In this document: positions 44,693-56,405 of the stretch, in pieces
Layout: each line of letters starts with the position of its first letter
Position numbering within the stretch: position 1 is the first letter of the stretch
Source of the DNA: Aquabacter cavernae
Lineage (GTDB): Bacteria > Pseudomonadota > Alphaproteobacteria > Rhizobiales > Xanthobacteraceae
DNA: 64,000 nt
Direction of reading: 5' to 3'
Assembly (NCBI RefSeq): GCF_003993795.1
Contig: NZ_RWKV01000008.1
Coordinates: 806,001 to 870,000 of the forward strand
Position numbers and translations under genes: made by a program
The notes under the pieces: model-generated
Seen by the model: only the letters and a program-made list of their open reading frames with translations
The model's database searches: none
Told to the model about the DNA's origin: nothing

Positions 44693-46189
44693 TCACACGC
44701 CGAGCTTCTGCTTCAGGATGTCGTTGACCGCCTGCGGGTTAGCCTTGCCGCCGGAGGCCTTCATGACCTGCCCCACGAACCAGCCCAGCATGGTGGGCTT
44801 GGCGAGGACCTGGGCCACCTTGTCCGGGTTGGCGGCGATGATCTCGTCCACCACCTTCTCGATGGCGCCGGTATCCGTCACCTGCTTCAGGCCGCGCTCT
44901 TCCACCAGCGCGCGCAGATCGCCCGCATAGGATTCCGCCAGCACGATCACCAGCAGGTCCTTGGCGATCTTGCCGGAGATGGTGCCGTCTGAAATGAGAT
45001 CCACCAGCGCGCCCACCTGCGCGGCCGAAACCGGCGTGCGGGAGATGGAGACGCCCGCAGTGTTCGCATAAGCAGCCACATCGCCCATGACCCAGTTGGC
45101 CACCAGCTTGGCATTGCGGGAAACGCCCCCGGCCTTCACCGCCTCCTCGAAATAATCCGCCGTCTCCTTCTCGGCCACCAGGATGGAGGCGTCGTAGGGG
45201 GTGAGGCCGTAATCGGCGATGAAGCGGGCCTTCTTGGCGTCGGGAAGCTCGGGCAGTTCCCCTTCAAGCTCGGTGACGAAGCCGGGCTCCAGAACCAAGG
45301 GCAGCAGGTCCGGATCAGGGAAGTAGCGATAATCGTGCGCCTCTTCCTTCGAGCGCATGGACCGCGTTTCGCCCTTGTTGGGGTCGAACAGGCGCGTCTC
45401 CTGGTCGATGGAGCCGCCATCCTCCAGGATCTCGATCTGGCGGCGTGCCTCCACCTCCACCGCCTGGCCGATGAAGCGGATGGAATTGACGTTCTTGATC
45501 TCGCAGCGCGTGCCCAGCGGCTCGCCGGGCTTGCGCACGGAGACGTTCACGTCCGCGCGCAGATTGCCCTTCTCCATATCGCCGTCGCAGGTGCCGAGAT
45601 AGCGCAGGATGGAGCGCAGCTTGGTCACATAGGCGCGCGCCTCGTCCGCCGAGCGCAGGTCCGGCCGGGAGACGATCTCCATGAGCGCCACGCCGGAGCG
45701 GTTCAGGTCCACGAAGCTGAGCGAGGGGGACAGGTCGTGAATGGACTTGCCCGCGTCCTGCTCCAGATGCAGCCGCTCGATGCCCACCGTGATGGTCTCG
45801 CTGTCGGACAGATCGACGATCACCTCGCCCTCGCCCACGATGGGGCTCTTATACTGGCTGATCTGATAGCCCTGGGGCAGATCGGGATAGAAATAGTTCT
45901 TCCGGTCGAACACCGAGCGCAGGTTGATCTGCGCCTTCAGGCCGAGCCCGGTGCGCACCGCCTGCGCCACGCATTCCTTATTGATGACCGGCAGCATGCC
46001 CGGCATGGCCGCGTCCACCAGCGAGACATGGTCGTTGGGCGGGCCACCGAAGGCGGTGGAGGCGCCGGAGAACAGCTTGGCATTGGAGGAGACCTGGGCG
46101 TGGATCTCCATGCCGATCACCACTTCCCAGTCACCGGTGGCGCCCTTGATGAGCTTTCGGGGATCGGCGGGTCGTGCGTGAGCGTTCAT
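44693..46189 (-). CDS. gatB: Asp-tRNA(Asn)/Glu-tRNA(Gln) amidotransferase subunit B
   Basis: 498 residues. [60 protein letters not shown] and [20 protein letters not shown] are GatB core motifs. The C-terminal YqeY-like tail domain ([20 protein letters not shown]) binds tRNA. It phosphorylates misacylated Glu-tRNA or Asp-tRNA and amidates it with ammonia from GatA. gatA and gatC lie 1.8 kb away on the same strand, beyond a glycosyltransferase on the opposite strand, so gatB is a separate unit. Confidence 0.96.
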   Translation of the reverse strand: MNAHARPADPRKLIKGATGDWEVVIGMEIHAQVSSNAKLFSGASTAFGGPPNDHVSLVDAAMPGMLPVINKECVAQAVRTGLGLKAQINLRSVFDRKNYFYPDLPQGYQISQYKSPIVGEGEVIVDLSDSETITVGIERLHLEQDAGKSIHDLSPSLSFVDLNRSGVALMEIVSRPDLRSADEARAYVTKLRSILRYLGTCDGDMEKGNLRADVNVSVRKPGEPLGTRCEIKNVNSIRFIGQAVEVEARRQIEILEDGGSIDQETRLFDPNKGETRSMRSKEEAHDYRYFPDPDLLPLVLEPGFVTELEGELPELPDAKKARFIADYGLTPYDASILVAEKETADYFEEAVKAGGVSRNAKLVANWVMGDVAAYANTAGVSISRTPVSAAQVGALVDLISDGTISGKIAKDLLVIVLAESYAGDLRALVEERGLKQVTDTGAIEKVVDEIIAANPDKVAQVLAKPTMLGWFVGQVMKASGGKANPQAVNDILKQKLGV

Positions 46190-46378
46190 TTTCGTCCCTT
46201 GGGAATGTGGCGGGCCCTCTCATGTCCCCTACTCCCGCCCGCCGGGCGTGGCAACCGCGCGGATTGACGGGAGGCCCCGCCGCACCGAGAGTGCGCCGCT
46301 TGAAAGCCCCCCTCGGGCCGGTTGACTCAGCCGGTTCGGATCAGGCTCACGAACGCAGGCAGGCTGTCCCGAACGACC

Positions 46379-47479
46379 ATGCGCATCGCTTCCATTTCCC
46401 TCGTCAAGGACGAGGCGGACATCCTCGAAGGCTTCGTCCGGCACAATCTGCATTTCGTCGATCGGATGTACATCATCGACGACCGCTCCACGGACAACAC
46501 GCCCGAGATCCTGCGGCGCCTCGCCGACGAGAGCGATGCGGTGCGACTGCTGGAGGACGGGTGGACAGGCGCCTTCCACCAGGCGAAGCGCACCAGTGCG
46601 GCCATGCGGCTGATCCTGAAGGAAGAGGATTGGGACGTCATCCTGCCGTTGGATGCCGACGAACTGATCGGCGCGGCCGACCGCTCGGTCTTCGAGGCGG
46701 ACCTTGCGGCCATCCCGCCGGGCATGGCGGGTGCGTTCGCGGAGATGCGCTATTTCGCCGGGCCGAACGACGACATGAGCATCGTCGATCCGCTGGTGCG
46801 GGTGCGCACCGCGCTCAATTACGACCCCGCCGGCATGTTCAAGAGCCTCGCCCCCAAGGCGCTGTTCAAGGAGCCGAGCCTCGCCTTTGACGAGGGCAAC
46901 CATTCCCTCCTCACCCACGGCATCCGCGTGCCCACGCGCACCCTGCCCAACACGCCGCTGGCCCATTTCGCCATCCGCTCGGTGGATCAGATCGCGGTGA
47001 AGTGCCTGAAGCATTATGTGGGCTGGCGCAGCCGCGAGGACTACACCGCCAACTTCGTGCCCACTTTGGTGGCTGGCGCTGAGGCGCTGAAGGCTGAGCC
47101 GCGCTTCGCGCTGGCGCCGTCCGCCGCCATCATCCCCGCTTATTGCGCGGGCTATCCCCTGCAGGACGGCTTCGACCGGCCGTTCGCGGAACGGCGCGGG
47201 ACGCTGAAATGGCCGGAACTGGCGGTCTCCCCGCCCTTCACCCAGGTGATCGGCCTGTTCGACCAGCTCATCGCCCGCGCCTCGGCGGGTGACGCGCTGG
47301 TGAAGGCGGCGGGCGGTGCGGCGGATGCAGGCGCGGTGGCCCGCGTCATCGCGGAGCGCAACGCGCTCCAGGCTGAGATGGATCGCATGAAGACATCCAC
47401 CACGGCGCTGGCGAAAGCCTATTGGAGCGCCATCCTGTTCCGCGCGCGCAAGTCGCTGCGCAAGCGGAAGTATAAATAG
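46379..47479 (+). CDS. family 2 glycosyltransferase
   Basis: 366 residues of a GT-A fold enzyme. MRIASISLVKDEADILEGFV starts the nucleotide-sugar fold. MYIIDDRSTDNTPEILRRLA is the family 2 pattern, and VILPLDADELIG has the metal-binding DxD-like Asp-Ala-Asp. The C-terminal ALAKAYWSAILFRARKSLRK is basic and may associate with membrane. Target sugar and acceptor are unknown. ATG 46379 has no good ribosome site; TTG 46322 would add 19 residues. It is inserted between gatB and the gatCA operon, opposite in orientation to both. Confidence 0.82.
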   Translation: MRIASISLVKDEADILEGFVRHNLHFVDRMYIIDDRSTDNTPEILRRLADESDAVRLLEDGWTGAFHQAKRTSAAMRLILKEEDWDVILPLDADELIGAADRSVFEADLAAIPPGMAGAFAEMRYFAGPNDDMSIVDPLVRVRTALNYDPAGMFKSLAPKALFKEPSLAFDEGNHSLLTHGIRVPTRTLPNTPLAHFAIRSVDQIAVKCLKHYVGWRSREDYTANFVPTLVAGAEALKAEPRFALAPSAAIIPAYCAGYPLQDGFDRPFAERRGTLKWPELAVSPPFTQVIGLFDQLIARASAGDALVKAAGGAADAGAVARVIAERNALQAEMDRMKTSTTALAKAYWSAILFRARKSLRKRKYK

Positions 47480-47555
47480 GACAAAGCCTCTCTCGGGCCA
47501 GGGATATCGTCGCGGTAGCGGGCGCGCGACTTTCCCCTCTCTGGCCCTCCCCGGA

Positions 47556-47594
47556 TTTCCCCCTCCCTAGCCCTCCCCCGCACGCGGGAGAGGG
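47556..47594. repeat. dispersed GC palindrome (copy 1)
   Basis: TTTCCCCCTCCCTAGCCCTC with following CCCCGCACGCGGGAGAGGG. It contains its own CCCGC/GCGGG dyad and is the near-complement of the copy at 47649-47686, so the two could form a large stem. Confidence 0.75.
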
Positions 47595-47648
47595 GACCTG
47601 TTGTGCGGGATGGACGGGTGCGCCCTCACCGAAAGCACGCCGCCAAAG

Positions 47649-47686
47649 CCCTCTCCCGCTTGCGGGGGAGGGTTGGGAGGGGGAAA
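47649..47686. repeat. dispersed GC palindrome (copy 2, inverted)
   Basis: CCCTCTCCCGCTTGCGGGGG then AGGGTTGGGAGGGGGAAA. Inverted relative to copy 1 with a 54-base spacer. The CCCTCCCCCG core also appears in the hairpin between phnD and phnE1. Confidence 0.75.
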
Positions 47687-47716
47687 TGCAACAGCCTTCG
47701 GAAGGAGCCTCCGGCC

Positions 47717-48001
47717 TTAGCCGAGCCGCTTCTCCTCATAGGTCACCGTCCAGCCGATGAGACACCGCCAGAGCGTCTCCACGAGGTCTTGCGGGATATC
47801 CTGCGTGGCGGCGGCGGTCTTCACGCGCTCCACCACATCCTCCACCCGGTCCGGCAGGAGGGCGGGAATGCCGTGTTCCTGCTTCACCGCCAGCACCCGG
47901 TGCACCACGTCGAGGCGGCGGGCCAGCAGGCCCACCATCTCGGCGTCGAGGGCGTCGATCTCCCGACGCAAATCCGCGAGCGCCTGAGGCGCCTCGCTCA
48001 T
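47717..48001 (-). CDS. chorismate mutase (AroQ type)
   Basis: 94 residues of the all-helical AroQ fold. [20 protein letters not shown] holds the catalytic N-terminal Arg, [20 protein letters not shown] the second Arg and Lys, then [20 protein letters not shown] and [14 protein letters not shown]. It converts chorismate to prephenate for phenylalanine and tyrosine synthesis. Known PchB-like isochorismate lyases share this fold, so the exact activity is not certain. ATG 48001 overlaps the gatA stop (ATGA): an unusual link between aromatic synthesis and tRNA amidation. Confidence 0.82.
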   Translation of the reverse strand: MSEAPQALADLRREIDALDAEMVGLLARRLDVVHRVLAVKQEHGIPALLPDRVEDVVERVKTAAATQDIPQDLVETLWRCLIGWTVTYEEKRLG

Positions 48002-49482
48002 CGTGACCACCAGTGATCCTCCACCGGGAAGCGGCCCGCCGCATCCTCCACCGCCTGCCCGAGGGCGAACAGGGTCTCCTCCTCGAACGGACGGCCGATG
48101 AGCTGGAGACCCAGCGGCAACCCGTCCGCCGAAAAGCCGGCAGGCACGGAGATGGCGGGCAGGCCCGCCAGGTTCACCGTCACGGTGAACACGTCCTGGA
48201 GATACATCTCCACGGGGTCCGCATTGCTCTTCTCGCCGATGCCGAAGGCCGGAGAGGGCGTCGCGGGGGTGAGGATGGCATCCACGCCCTGCGCGAACAC
48301 GTCATCGAAGTCACGCTTGATGAGGGTGCGGACCCGCTGCGCCTTCAGGTAATAGGCGTCGTAATAGCCCGCCGAGAGCACATAGGTGCCGATCATGATG
48401 CGGCGGCGCACCTCCGGCCCGAAGCCGGCGGCGCGGGTGCGCTCATACATGTCGATGATGTCCTTGCCCGGCACGCGGTTGCCGTAGCGCACCCCGTCAT
48501 AGCGGGCGAGGTTGGACGACGCCTCCGCCGGAGCGACGATGTAGTAAGTCGGCAAAGCGTACTTGGTGTGGGGCAGCGTGATGTCCACGATTTCCGCGCC
48601 GGCATCGCGCAGCATGTCCGCGCCCTGCTCCCACAGCTCGCAGATCTCCTGCGACATGCCTTCCACGCGATATTCACGCGGAATGCCGATGCGCTTGCCC
48701 TTCACGGAGACGCCCACTGCGTCTTCGTAATTGGGGACGCGCATGTTGACGCTGGTGGAATCCTTGGCATCGTGGCCCGCCATGGAGCGCAGCAGGATGG
48801 CCGCGTCGTTCACCGACCGGGCGAACGGTCCGGCCTGATCCAGCGAGGAGGCATAGGCGATGATGCCCCAGCGCGAGCAGCGGCCATAGGTGGGCTTGAT
48901 GCCCACCGTGCCGGTGAAGGCCGCGGGCTGGCGGATGGAGCCGCCGGTGTCCGTGCCGGTCGCGCCCGCGCACAGGAAGGCCGACACCGCCGCCGCCGAG
49001 CCGCCCGAGGAGCCGCCGGGGACGAGCGGGGTGGTGTCCCCCTCGCGCCGCCAGGGCGAGACCACGGGGCCGAAGGCCGATGTCTCGGTGGAGGAGCCCA
49101 TGGCGAACTCGTCATTGGCGAGCTTGCCGAGCATCACCGCGCCATCGCGCCAGAGCTGCGAGGTGACGGTGGATTCGTATGGGGGAACGAACCCCTTCAG
49201 GATGTTGGAGCAGGCGGTGGTCGCCACGCCCTCGGTGGCGAACATGTCCTTCACGCCGAGGGGCAGCCCCTCCAGCGGTCCGGCATCGCCTGACGCGATG
49301 CGGGCATCGGCCCGCGCGGCCATGGCCAGCGCCTGGTCCGGCGTCTCCACCGTGAAGGCATTGAGCACGCGCGCCTGCTCCATGGCCTTCAGATAGGATT
49401 CGGTCAGCTCCACGGAAGTGAACTCACCTTGGGCGAGTCCCTCGCGGGCCTGGGTGAGGGTGAGATGATTGAGCGCGGTCAT
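47998..49482 (-). CDS. gatA: Asp-tRNA(Asn)/Glu-tRNA(Gln) amidotransferase subunit A
   Basis: 494 residues, amidase signature family. [20 protein letters not shown] (catalytic Lys), [20 protein letters not shown] (cis-Ser) and [20 protein letters not shown] (nucleophile Ser) form the triad. [20 protein letters not shown] and [20 protein letters not shown] are GatA specific. It releases ammonia from glutamine for GatB. Overlaps gatC and the chorismate mutase gene by ATGA at both ends. Confidence 0.97.
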   Translation of the reverse strand: MTALNHLTLTQAREGLAQGEFTSVELTESYLKAMEQARVLNAFTVETPDQALAMAARADARIASGDAGPLEGLPLGVKDMFATEGVATTACSNILKGFVPPYESTVTSQLWRDGAVMLGKLANDEFAMGSSTETSAFGPVVSPWRREGDTTPLVPGGSSGGSAAAVSAFLCAGATGTDTGGSIRQPAAFTGTVGIKPTYGRCSRWGIIAYASSLDQAGPFARSVNDAAILLRSMAGHDAKDSTSVNMRVPNYEDAVGVSVKGKRIGIPREYRVEGMSQEICELWEQGADMLRDAGAEIVDITLPHTKYALPTYYIVAPAEASSNLARYDGVRYGNRVPGKDIIDMYERTRAAGFGPEVRRRIMIGTYVLSAGYYDAYYLKAQRVRTLIKRDFDDVFAQGVDAILTPATPSPAFGIGEKSNADPVEMYLQDVFTVTVNLAGLPAISVPAGFSADGLPLGLQLIGRPFEEETLFALGQAVEDAAGRFPVEDHWWSR

Positions 49483-49766
49483 TCCACCACCTTCGGCACG
49501 GTGAAGAAGCCGCTTTCGGCTTCGGGGGCGTTGGCGAGCACCTTGTCGGGATAGTGGCCGTCGGTGACCTCATCCTCGCGGAGCGGCAGGGTCAGCGGAA
49601 CCACGCTGGTCATGGGCTCGATGGAGGACACGTCGATGGCGGACAATTGCTCCACGAAAGCAAGGATGGCGTTCAGCTCACCCTGCAGCGCGGGCAATTC
49701 CTCCTCGCTCACCGCAAGGCGCGCCAGATGCGCCACCCGCCGCACCGTTCCAAGATCCACCGACAT
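49479..49766 (-). CDS. gatC: Asp-tRNA(Asn)/Glu-tRNA(Gln) amidotransferase subunit C
   Basis: 95 residues: [20 protein letters not shown] and [20 protein letters not shown], then [20 protein letters not shown], with the C-terminal [12 protein letters not shown] typical of the subunit. GatC stabilises the GatA-GatB complex. ATG 49766 has AAGGAG 6-11 bases upstream. First gene of gatC-gatA-chorismate mutase. Confidence 0.95.
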   Translation of the reverse strand: MSVDLGTVRRVAHLARLAVSEEELPALQGELNAILAFVEQLSAIDVSSIEPMTSVVPLTLPLREDEVTDGHYPDKVLANAPEAESGFFTVPKVVE

Positions 49767-49853
49767 GAACCACTCCTTGACCGGGCACCCGGCCGTGCCC
49801 GCTCTTCGCCTATAGCAAGCCGGGGAATTGAAGGGCAACGGAAACGCGCCGTC

Positions 49854-51692
<1,839 letters not shown>

Positions 51693-51747
51693 GCGGCCTT
51701 ATACCCCCCGTCAATGAGACCGCGAAACTGCCTTGCACGCATGGCGC

Positions 51748-52527
51748 CTATCGCGGCGCGCCTTCCTTCATCATCCGCACCGCATAGGCTTCCGAATACA
51801 GCCGCGCGCCGAAGGCTTCGGCGGCAGGCGGGGTGGCGGCGAGAAGTTCGTCGATGGTCCCGGCATCCCGGTTCGCGACCCAGGGGCGCCGGGCGATCTC
51901 GCGGTCATTGAGCCAGAAGGTGCCCCAGTCCGCCGTGGTGGCGATCATCTCGCGGGCGAAATCGGTGCCGGTTTCCAGCGCCCCCTGTAGGCAGAGGTCC
52001 AGATAGGACTGGAGGATGGGACAGGCGAGGTTGGGCAGAAGCGGCTCCTCGCCAGCACCCGGCCGCCTACGGGGCACATAGGCCCAGATGGTGCCGCCTT
52101 GGGGCAGTCCCTCCCAGGAGACGCCCTCGATCAGCGCGCGCGGCACCGCCACCCGGTCATAGCCCGATTCCCGCCGGTCGAATCGCGGCAGCACGGCGGG
52201 CTCCACGGGGAAGACCACGCCGTTGATGCTCCAGCCCGCCTCCCCTGCCTTCAGCGGCCGCAGGCCGAGGGCGGTGAAGCCGAGGCGCTCGGACCGCGCG
52301 CACCAGGAGCGCACCAGCCCGAATTCAGGCGAGAGCCGCGCGGCAAGCGCATGCATGCCCGGGTGGCCCGTGCCCTCGCGGGAGGCCGTGCTCATGAGGC
52401 TGCCATAGCCGAAGATGAAATCCGTGGGCTCCGGCAGGCGGCGCCCCCAGAAACTGGTCTGCGCGGTCGCCGGCCCTGCCGCCAGAATCGCGGCGGCGCC
52501 CGCCAGGAATGTCCGTCTCGTCAGCAT
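51748..52527 (-). CDS. exported gamma-glutamylcyclotransferase-like protein (Tat-type signal)
   Basis: 259 residues. The N-terminus [20 protein letters not shown] is a twin-arginine-like signal peptide. [20 protein letters not shown] contains the YGSL motif of the GGCT/AIG2 fold, and [17 protein letters not shown] has the Glu expected to be the general base. The remainder, [20 protein letters not shown] onward, is a family-specific extension. Cytoplasmic GGCT proteins form 5-oxoproline from gamma-glutamyl compounds; an exported form is unusual and its substrate unknown. It diverges from mcl over 125 bases. Confidence 0.75.
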   Translation of the reverse strand: MLTRRTFLAGAAAILAAGPATAQTSFWGRRLPEPTDFIFGYGSLMSTASREGTGHPGMHALAARLSPEFGLVRSWCARSERLGFTALGLRPLKAGEAGWSINGVVFPVEPAVLPRFDRRESGYDRVAVPRALIEGVSWEGLPQGGTIWAYVPRRRPGAGEEPLLPNLACPILQSYLDLCLQGALETGTDFAREMIATTADWGTFWLNDREIARRPWVANRDAGTIDELLAATPPAAEAFGARLYSEAYAVRMMKEGAPR

Positions 52528-52652
52528 TCCCTTCGCCTCCTCGCCCCATGGGCGGTGCCAGCATCCCCATACGGATGCTGCGTTGCAACGTCGCGCTTGC
52601 CGCCCCTGCCCTTCCTGGCCCATTCTTTTCCGCCACCGGAGGGGAAGTTCCA

Positions 52653-53693
52653 ATGAAGCTGCCGCGCAATTTCTACAAGCCGCTCGCCATCGGCGCGCCC
52701 GCGCCCTTCCGGGAGCTGCCCGTCCGGCTTGAGCGCATGATCCATTTCGTGCCCCCGCATCTGGAGAAGATCCGCGCCCGCGTGCCGGAGCTGGCCAAGA
52801 ACGTGGACGTGGTGCTGGGCAATCTCGAAGACGCCATCCCGGTGGATGCCAAGGAAGCCGCCCGCAAAGGCTTCATCGAGATGGGCAAGAGCACCGATTT
52901 CGGTACGACCGGCCTTTGGACCCGCATCAACTGCCTCAACAGCCCGTGGGTGCTGGATGACGTGACGGAGATCGTCTCCGCCATCGGCAACAAGCTGGAC
53001 GTCATCATGCTGCCCAAGGTGGATGGGCCGTGGGATATCCACTATCTCGACCAGCTCCTCGCGCAGCTTGAAGCGAAGAACGGCGTCACCAAGCCGATCC
53101 TCATCCATGCCATCCTGGAGACCGCCGAGGGCGTGAAGAATGTGGAGGCCATCGCCGCCGCCTCGCCCCGCATGCACGGCATGAGCCTCGGCCCGGCCGA
53201 CCTTGCCGCCTCGCGCGCCATGAAGACCACCCGCGTGGGCGGCGGGCACCCGGACTATCTGGTGCTGGCAGATGCAGCGGGCGACACGCCCCGCGCCGGA
53301 TATCAGCAGGATTTGTGGCACTACACCGTGGGCAAGATGGTGGATGCCTGCGCCGCCAACGGCATCAAGCCCTTCTACGGCCCGTTCGGCGACTTCGCGG
53401 ACCTTGCCGCCTGCGAGAGCCAGTTCCGCAACGCCTTCCTCCAGGGCTGCGTGGGCGCATGGTCGCTCCACCCCACCCAGATCGACATCGCCAAGCGCGT
53501 GTTCAGCCCCGATCCCGGCGAGGTGGCCTTCGCCCTCAAGATCCTCGAAGCCATGCCGGACGGCGCGGGCGCGGTAATGATCGACGGCAAGATGCAGGAT
53601 GACGCCACCTGGAAGCAGGCCAAGGTCATCGTGGATCTCGCCCGCATCGTCGCGGCCAAGGATGCCGACCTCGCAAAGGTTTATGGATTGTGA
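52653..53693 (+). CDS. mcl: malyl-CoA / beta-methylmalyl-CoA lyase, Chloroflexus type
   Basis: 346 residues of the HpcH/HpaI-CitE fold. The sequence [20 protein letters not shown] at the start, [20 protein letters not shown] (Mg-binding Glu59-Asp60), [20 protein letters not shown] and the ending [20 protein letters not shown] match the enzyme I recall from Chloroflexus, not the shorter Methylobacterium or Rhodobacter versions. It cleaves malyl-CoA to acetyl-CoA and glyoxylate and joins propionyl-CoA with glyoxylate. ATG 52653 follows GGAGGGG. hspQ follows after 52 bases. Confidence 0.85.
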   Translation: MKLPRNFYKPLAIGAPAPFRELPVRLERMIHFVPPHLEKIRARVPELAKNVDVVLGNLEDAIPVDAKEAARKGFIEMGKSTDFGTTGLWTRINCLNSPWVLDDVTEIVSAIGNKLDVIMLPKVDGPWDIHYLDQLLAQLEAKNGVTKPILIHAILETAEGVKNVEAIAAASPRMHGMSLGPADLAASRAMKTTRVGGGHPDYLVLADAAGDTPRAGYQQDLWHYTVGKMVDACAANGIKPFYGPFGDFADLAACESQFRNAFLQGCVGAWSLHPTQIDIAKRVFSPDPGEVAFALKILEAMPDGAGAVMIDGKMQDDATWKQAKVIVDLARIVAAKDADLAKVYGL

Positions 53694-53745
53694 ATTGTTT
53701 TTGACGGTCGCCGAGGGCATGAAGGACGGGACGGGGGAGGAGTAC

Positions 53746-54189
53746 ATGCCGCAGAACGAAAAACCGAGGGATGTCGCCACCCCCGTGACGCACGGCGCCA
53801 AGGCTTGGGCTTTGGATGCGGGCAATGCGGACGAGCCCTCCAATGCCGCGCGGGACCTGCCGGCCATGCGCCAGGCCCGGTTCAGCATCGGCGACGTGGT
53901 CCGCCACCGGCATTTCCCCTTCCGGGGCATCGTGTTCGACGTGGATCCCGTCTTCGACAATACCGAGGAATGGTGGCTCGCCATTCCCGAAGAGATCCGT
54001 CCGCACAAGGACCAGCCCTTCTATCACCTGCTCGCTGAGAATGCGGACAGTGAGTATGTGGCATACGTGTCGGAGCAGAATCTGGAGCACGACCCGTCCG
54101 ACGAACCCATGCGGCATCCCCAGATTCCCGAGGCGCTGGCCGAGGACGGGGAAGGCGGCTGGCAGGTTCGTGCGAACCTGCTGAACTGA
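53746..54189 (+). CDS. hspQ: heat shock protein HspQ
   Basis: 147 residues. The HspQ (YccV-like) domain begins near residue 42: RQARFSIGDVVRHRHFPFRG, IVFDVDPVFDNTEEWWLAIP, and DQPFYHLLAENADSEYVAYV. The first 41 residues form an extension absent from the 105-residue E. coli protein. HspQ is a small acid protein that stimulates Lon and binds DnaA or hemimethylated DNA in enterobacteria. ATG 53746 has GGGGGAGGAG 4-13 bases upstream. Possibly co-transcribed with mcl. Confidence 0.88.
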   Translation: MPQNEKPRDVATPVTHGAKAWALDAGNADEPSNAARDLPAMRQARFSIGDVVRHRHFPFRGIVFDVDPVFDNTEEWWLAIPEEIRPHKDQPFYHLLAENADSEYVAYVSEQNLEHDPSDEPMRHPQIPEALAEDGEGGWQVRANLLN

Positions 54190-54230
54190 CCCCGCCGCCG
54201 GGCGCCGCGCGCCCGGCGTTTGCAGCCAGA

Positions 54231-55352
54231 CTATTGCAGCGTGGTCTGGGCCAGCCAGGTCTTCACCGCATTCAGCCCTTCCCCACGGTTGCCCGTGCGG
54301 TGGTGTGCCTCCTGAAAGATGGCGAGCTGCATGTCGGCGCTGGTGCCCTCCGCGGCAATGATGCGCAGGTGCAGAAGTGAATCCAGCGAGCCGAGGGCGT
54401 CCGCATCATCCGCCACGCGGCTGATCAACTGCTCCACCGCATCCGGCACCGGCACCGCACGGCCTTCCTCCATATCCACGAACGAGCCGTGGATGCCGTA
54501 GCGCTGGGCGCGCCACTTATTCTCGTTGGCGATGGCGCGGTGGACCGTGCCGATAGCCTTGTTATGAGACGGATTGCGCACGAGATAGCGCACCAGCGCC
54601 CGGTACAGGGCGGCGATGGCCACCGCATCCTCCACCCGCGTGCAGCTGTCCGGCGCGCGCAGCTCAAGGGTCGGATGCTTGGCGGAGGGGCGCACGGCCC
54701 ACCACACATAGCTGGAATCGGCGATGGCGCGCGCCGAGACCAGGGCGTCCACATAAGCCTGGTAGGCGGCATTGTCCTCGAACAGCTCGGGCAGGCCGGT
54801 GCGCGGCAGCTCGTCATAGGCCGCGAGGCGATAGCCCATGAGCCCGGTCTGCTTGGAGCCCCAGAAGGGCGAGGAGGTGGCCAGCGCGATGAAGTGCGGC
54901 AGATAGGGCACCATGCGTCGCATCACATCCACCCGCTGGTCCGGGTCGGGCAGCTCCACATGCACATGGAGGCCGCACACCATGTTGCGCTCCCCCAGCA
55001 TCTGGAGGTCGTGCATGAGCCCATCATAGCGGTTCGCCTGGGTGTGGCGCACGCCGTCCCAGGTGGCGGTGGGATGGGTGCCCGCCGCGATGAAGGCGAT
55101 CCCGTGCTCCGCCGCGATTCGTGCCGCAGTGCCCCGCAGGTCGCGCAATTCGTTGAGCGCGGTGCCGGATCGCGTGGCCGGGTTGGTGGCGATCTCCAGT
55201 TGCGACTGGAGCAGTTCGACGGTCACAGCGTCTCCCAGCCCCTCCTTCAACTGCGCGAAGAAGCCCGAGGGCATGCGCCGCTGCACGGCCTTGGTCTGGG
55301 CATCCACGACGAAGAATTCTTCTTCGATGCCGAACTTATAAGTTGAGGTCAT
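54231..55352 (-). CDS. YbdK-family carboxylate-amine ligase (GCS2)
   Basis: 373 residues. [20 protein letters not shown] opens the glutamate-cysteine ligase 2 fold; [30 protein letters not shown] and [20 protein letters not shown] carry the metal and ATP ligands. E. coli YbdK has weak glutamate-cysteine ligase activity; the natural substrate is unclear. ATG 55352 has a poor ribosome site; an in-frame start 36 bases upstream is possible. Single gene. Confidence 0.87.
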   Translation of the reverse strand: MTSTYKFGIEEEFFVVDAQTKAVQRRMPSGFFAQLKEGLGDAVTVELLQSQLEIATNPATRSGTALNELRDLRGTAARIAAEHGIAFIAAGTHPTATWDGVRHTQANRYDGLMHDLQMLGERNMVCGLHVHVELPDPDQRVDVMRRMVPYLPHFIALATSSPFWGSKQTGLMGYRLAAYDELPRTGLPELFEDNAAYQAYVDALVSARAIADSSYVWWAVRPSAKHPTLELRAPDSCTRVEDAVAIAALYRALVRYLVRNPSHNKAIGTVHRAIANENKWRAQRYGIHGSFVDMEEGRAVPVPDAVEQLISRVADDADALGSLDSLLHLRIIAAEGTSADMQLAIFQEAHHRTGNRGEGLNAVKTWLAQTTLQ

Positions 55353-55667
55353 CTTATTCCTCCACCCCATCGGACCCGTAACGCCCAAGCGTCATTTCGG
55401 TTGCGTGGAGAGTGGTGGAAAGTTCGCCTGAAATGTGGCGCCGGGAACCCACTAGAATAATACCAACCTCAACAAGACCCCTGCTAATGCAGGATCAGAT
55501 GCTGTTTCCGCCTATCTCAACAGACCAATGAAGAAGCGAAAAAATATTCATGACTTGTGATGGAACAAACGAACGATCGTCCATCTCAAAAGATTAAACC
55601 GGCAAAATACCTGTCACTTCGGGACACAGACGGCATGCCATCTGCGCCCCTGAACGCGACAGGGAGC
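55353..55667. other. A/T-richer gap between ybdK-like gene and rsmE
   Basis: 315 bases. It contains a small dyad CCTGC-TAAT-GCAGG (55480-55493) and several A/T-rich stretches. No gene with a ribosome site is convincing; a 60-codon frame at 55557 overlaps rsmE antisense and is discounted. It presumably holds the promoter of the ligase gene and the rsmE transcript end. Confidence 0.5.
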
Positions 55668-56405
55668 CTATCCCCTGAGATCGCCGCGAACCGCCTGGAC
55701 CAGGGACAGCGCGACGATGGCCGCCGTATCCGCCCTTAGGATTCGCGGCCCCAGGGACAGCCGGATGCACCGGGGATGCGCGGATAGGATCCGCCGTTCC
55801 TCGGGCGCGAAGCCACCTTCCGGGCCGATGAGCAGGCTCGGCGCACCCTCGGGGCCACCGGCCAGAGCGGCGACCGGATCCGCCACCGGAGCCTCCTCGT
55901 CGCAGAAGACAAGCACCCGATCCGCCGGAAAAGCCGCGAGCCAAGCTTCGAGGCTGAGCGGGGCGTCGATCTCGGGCAAGGAGAGGATGCCGCACTGCTC
56001 GGCCGCCTCCACCGCATTGGCGGCCATGCGCTCCAGATTGAGGCGGCTCACCTGCGTGTGCCGGGTGAGGACCGGGGAGAGGCGCCCCACCCCCATCTCC
56101 ACCGCCTTCTGGACCATATAATCAAGCCGGGCATGCTTGAGCGGCGCGAAGGCATAGTCGATGCGCCCCGGCGGGGTCTGCGGCCGGGTCTGCGCCTCCA
56201 CCTTCAGGCGCACGTCGCGTTTGCCGCCCTCGGTCCGCCGCGCCTTCCATTCTCCGTCCCGCCCGTTGAACAGCAGGATGGCCCCGCCCACCGGCAAGCG
56301 GATGACGCCGCCCACATAATGGGCCTGCTCGGGCGGAAGGCTCACCTCGCGGCCGACATCCAGGTCGTCAGCCACATGCAGGCGTTGGATTCGCCCCTCG
56401 CTCAT
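55668..56405 (-). CDS. rsmE: 16S rRNA (uracil1498-N3)-methyltransferase
   Basis: 245 residues with the deep-knot SPOUT fold. RLHVADDLDVGREVSLPPEQ and AHYVGGVIRLPVGGAILLFN form the N-terminal PUA-like domain. LIGPEGGFAPEERRILSAHP and LGPRILRADTAAIVALSLVQ are the S-adenosylmethionine-binding knot. Methylates 16S rRNA U1498. ATG 56405 overlaps the cytochrome stop by four bases. Confidence 0.93.
   Translation of the reverse strand: MSEGRIQRLHVADDLDVGREVSLPPEQAHYVGGVIRLPVGGAILLFNGRDGEWKARRTEGGKRDVRLKVEAQTRPQTPPGRIDYAFAPLKHARLDYMVQKAVEMGVGRLSPVLTRHTQVSRLNLERMAANAVEAAEQCGILSLPEIDAPLSLEAWLAAFPADRVLVFCDEEAPVADPVAALAGGPEGAPSLLIGPEGGFAPEERRILSAHPRCIRLSLGPRILRADTAAIVALSLVQAVRGDLRG

Noticed and set aside
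55557-55739. 60-codon frame between the ligase gene and rsmE
   Set aside because: No ribosome site and its 3' part is antisense to rsmE.
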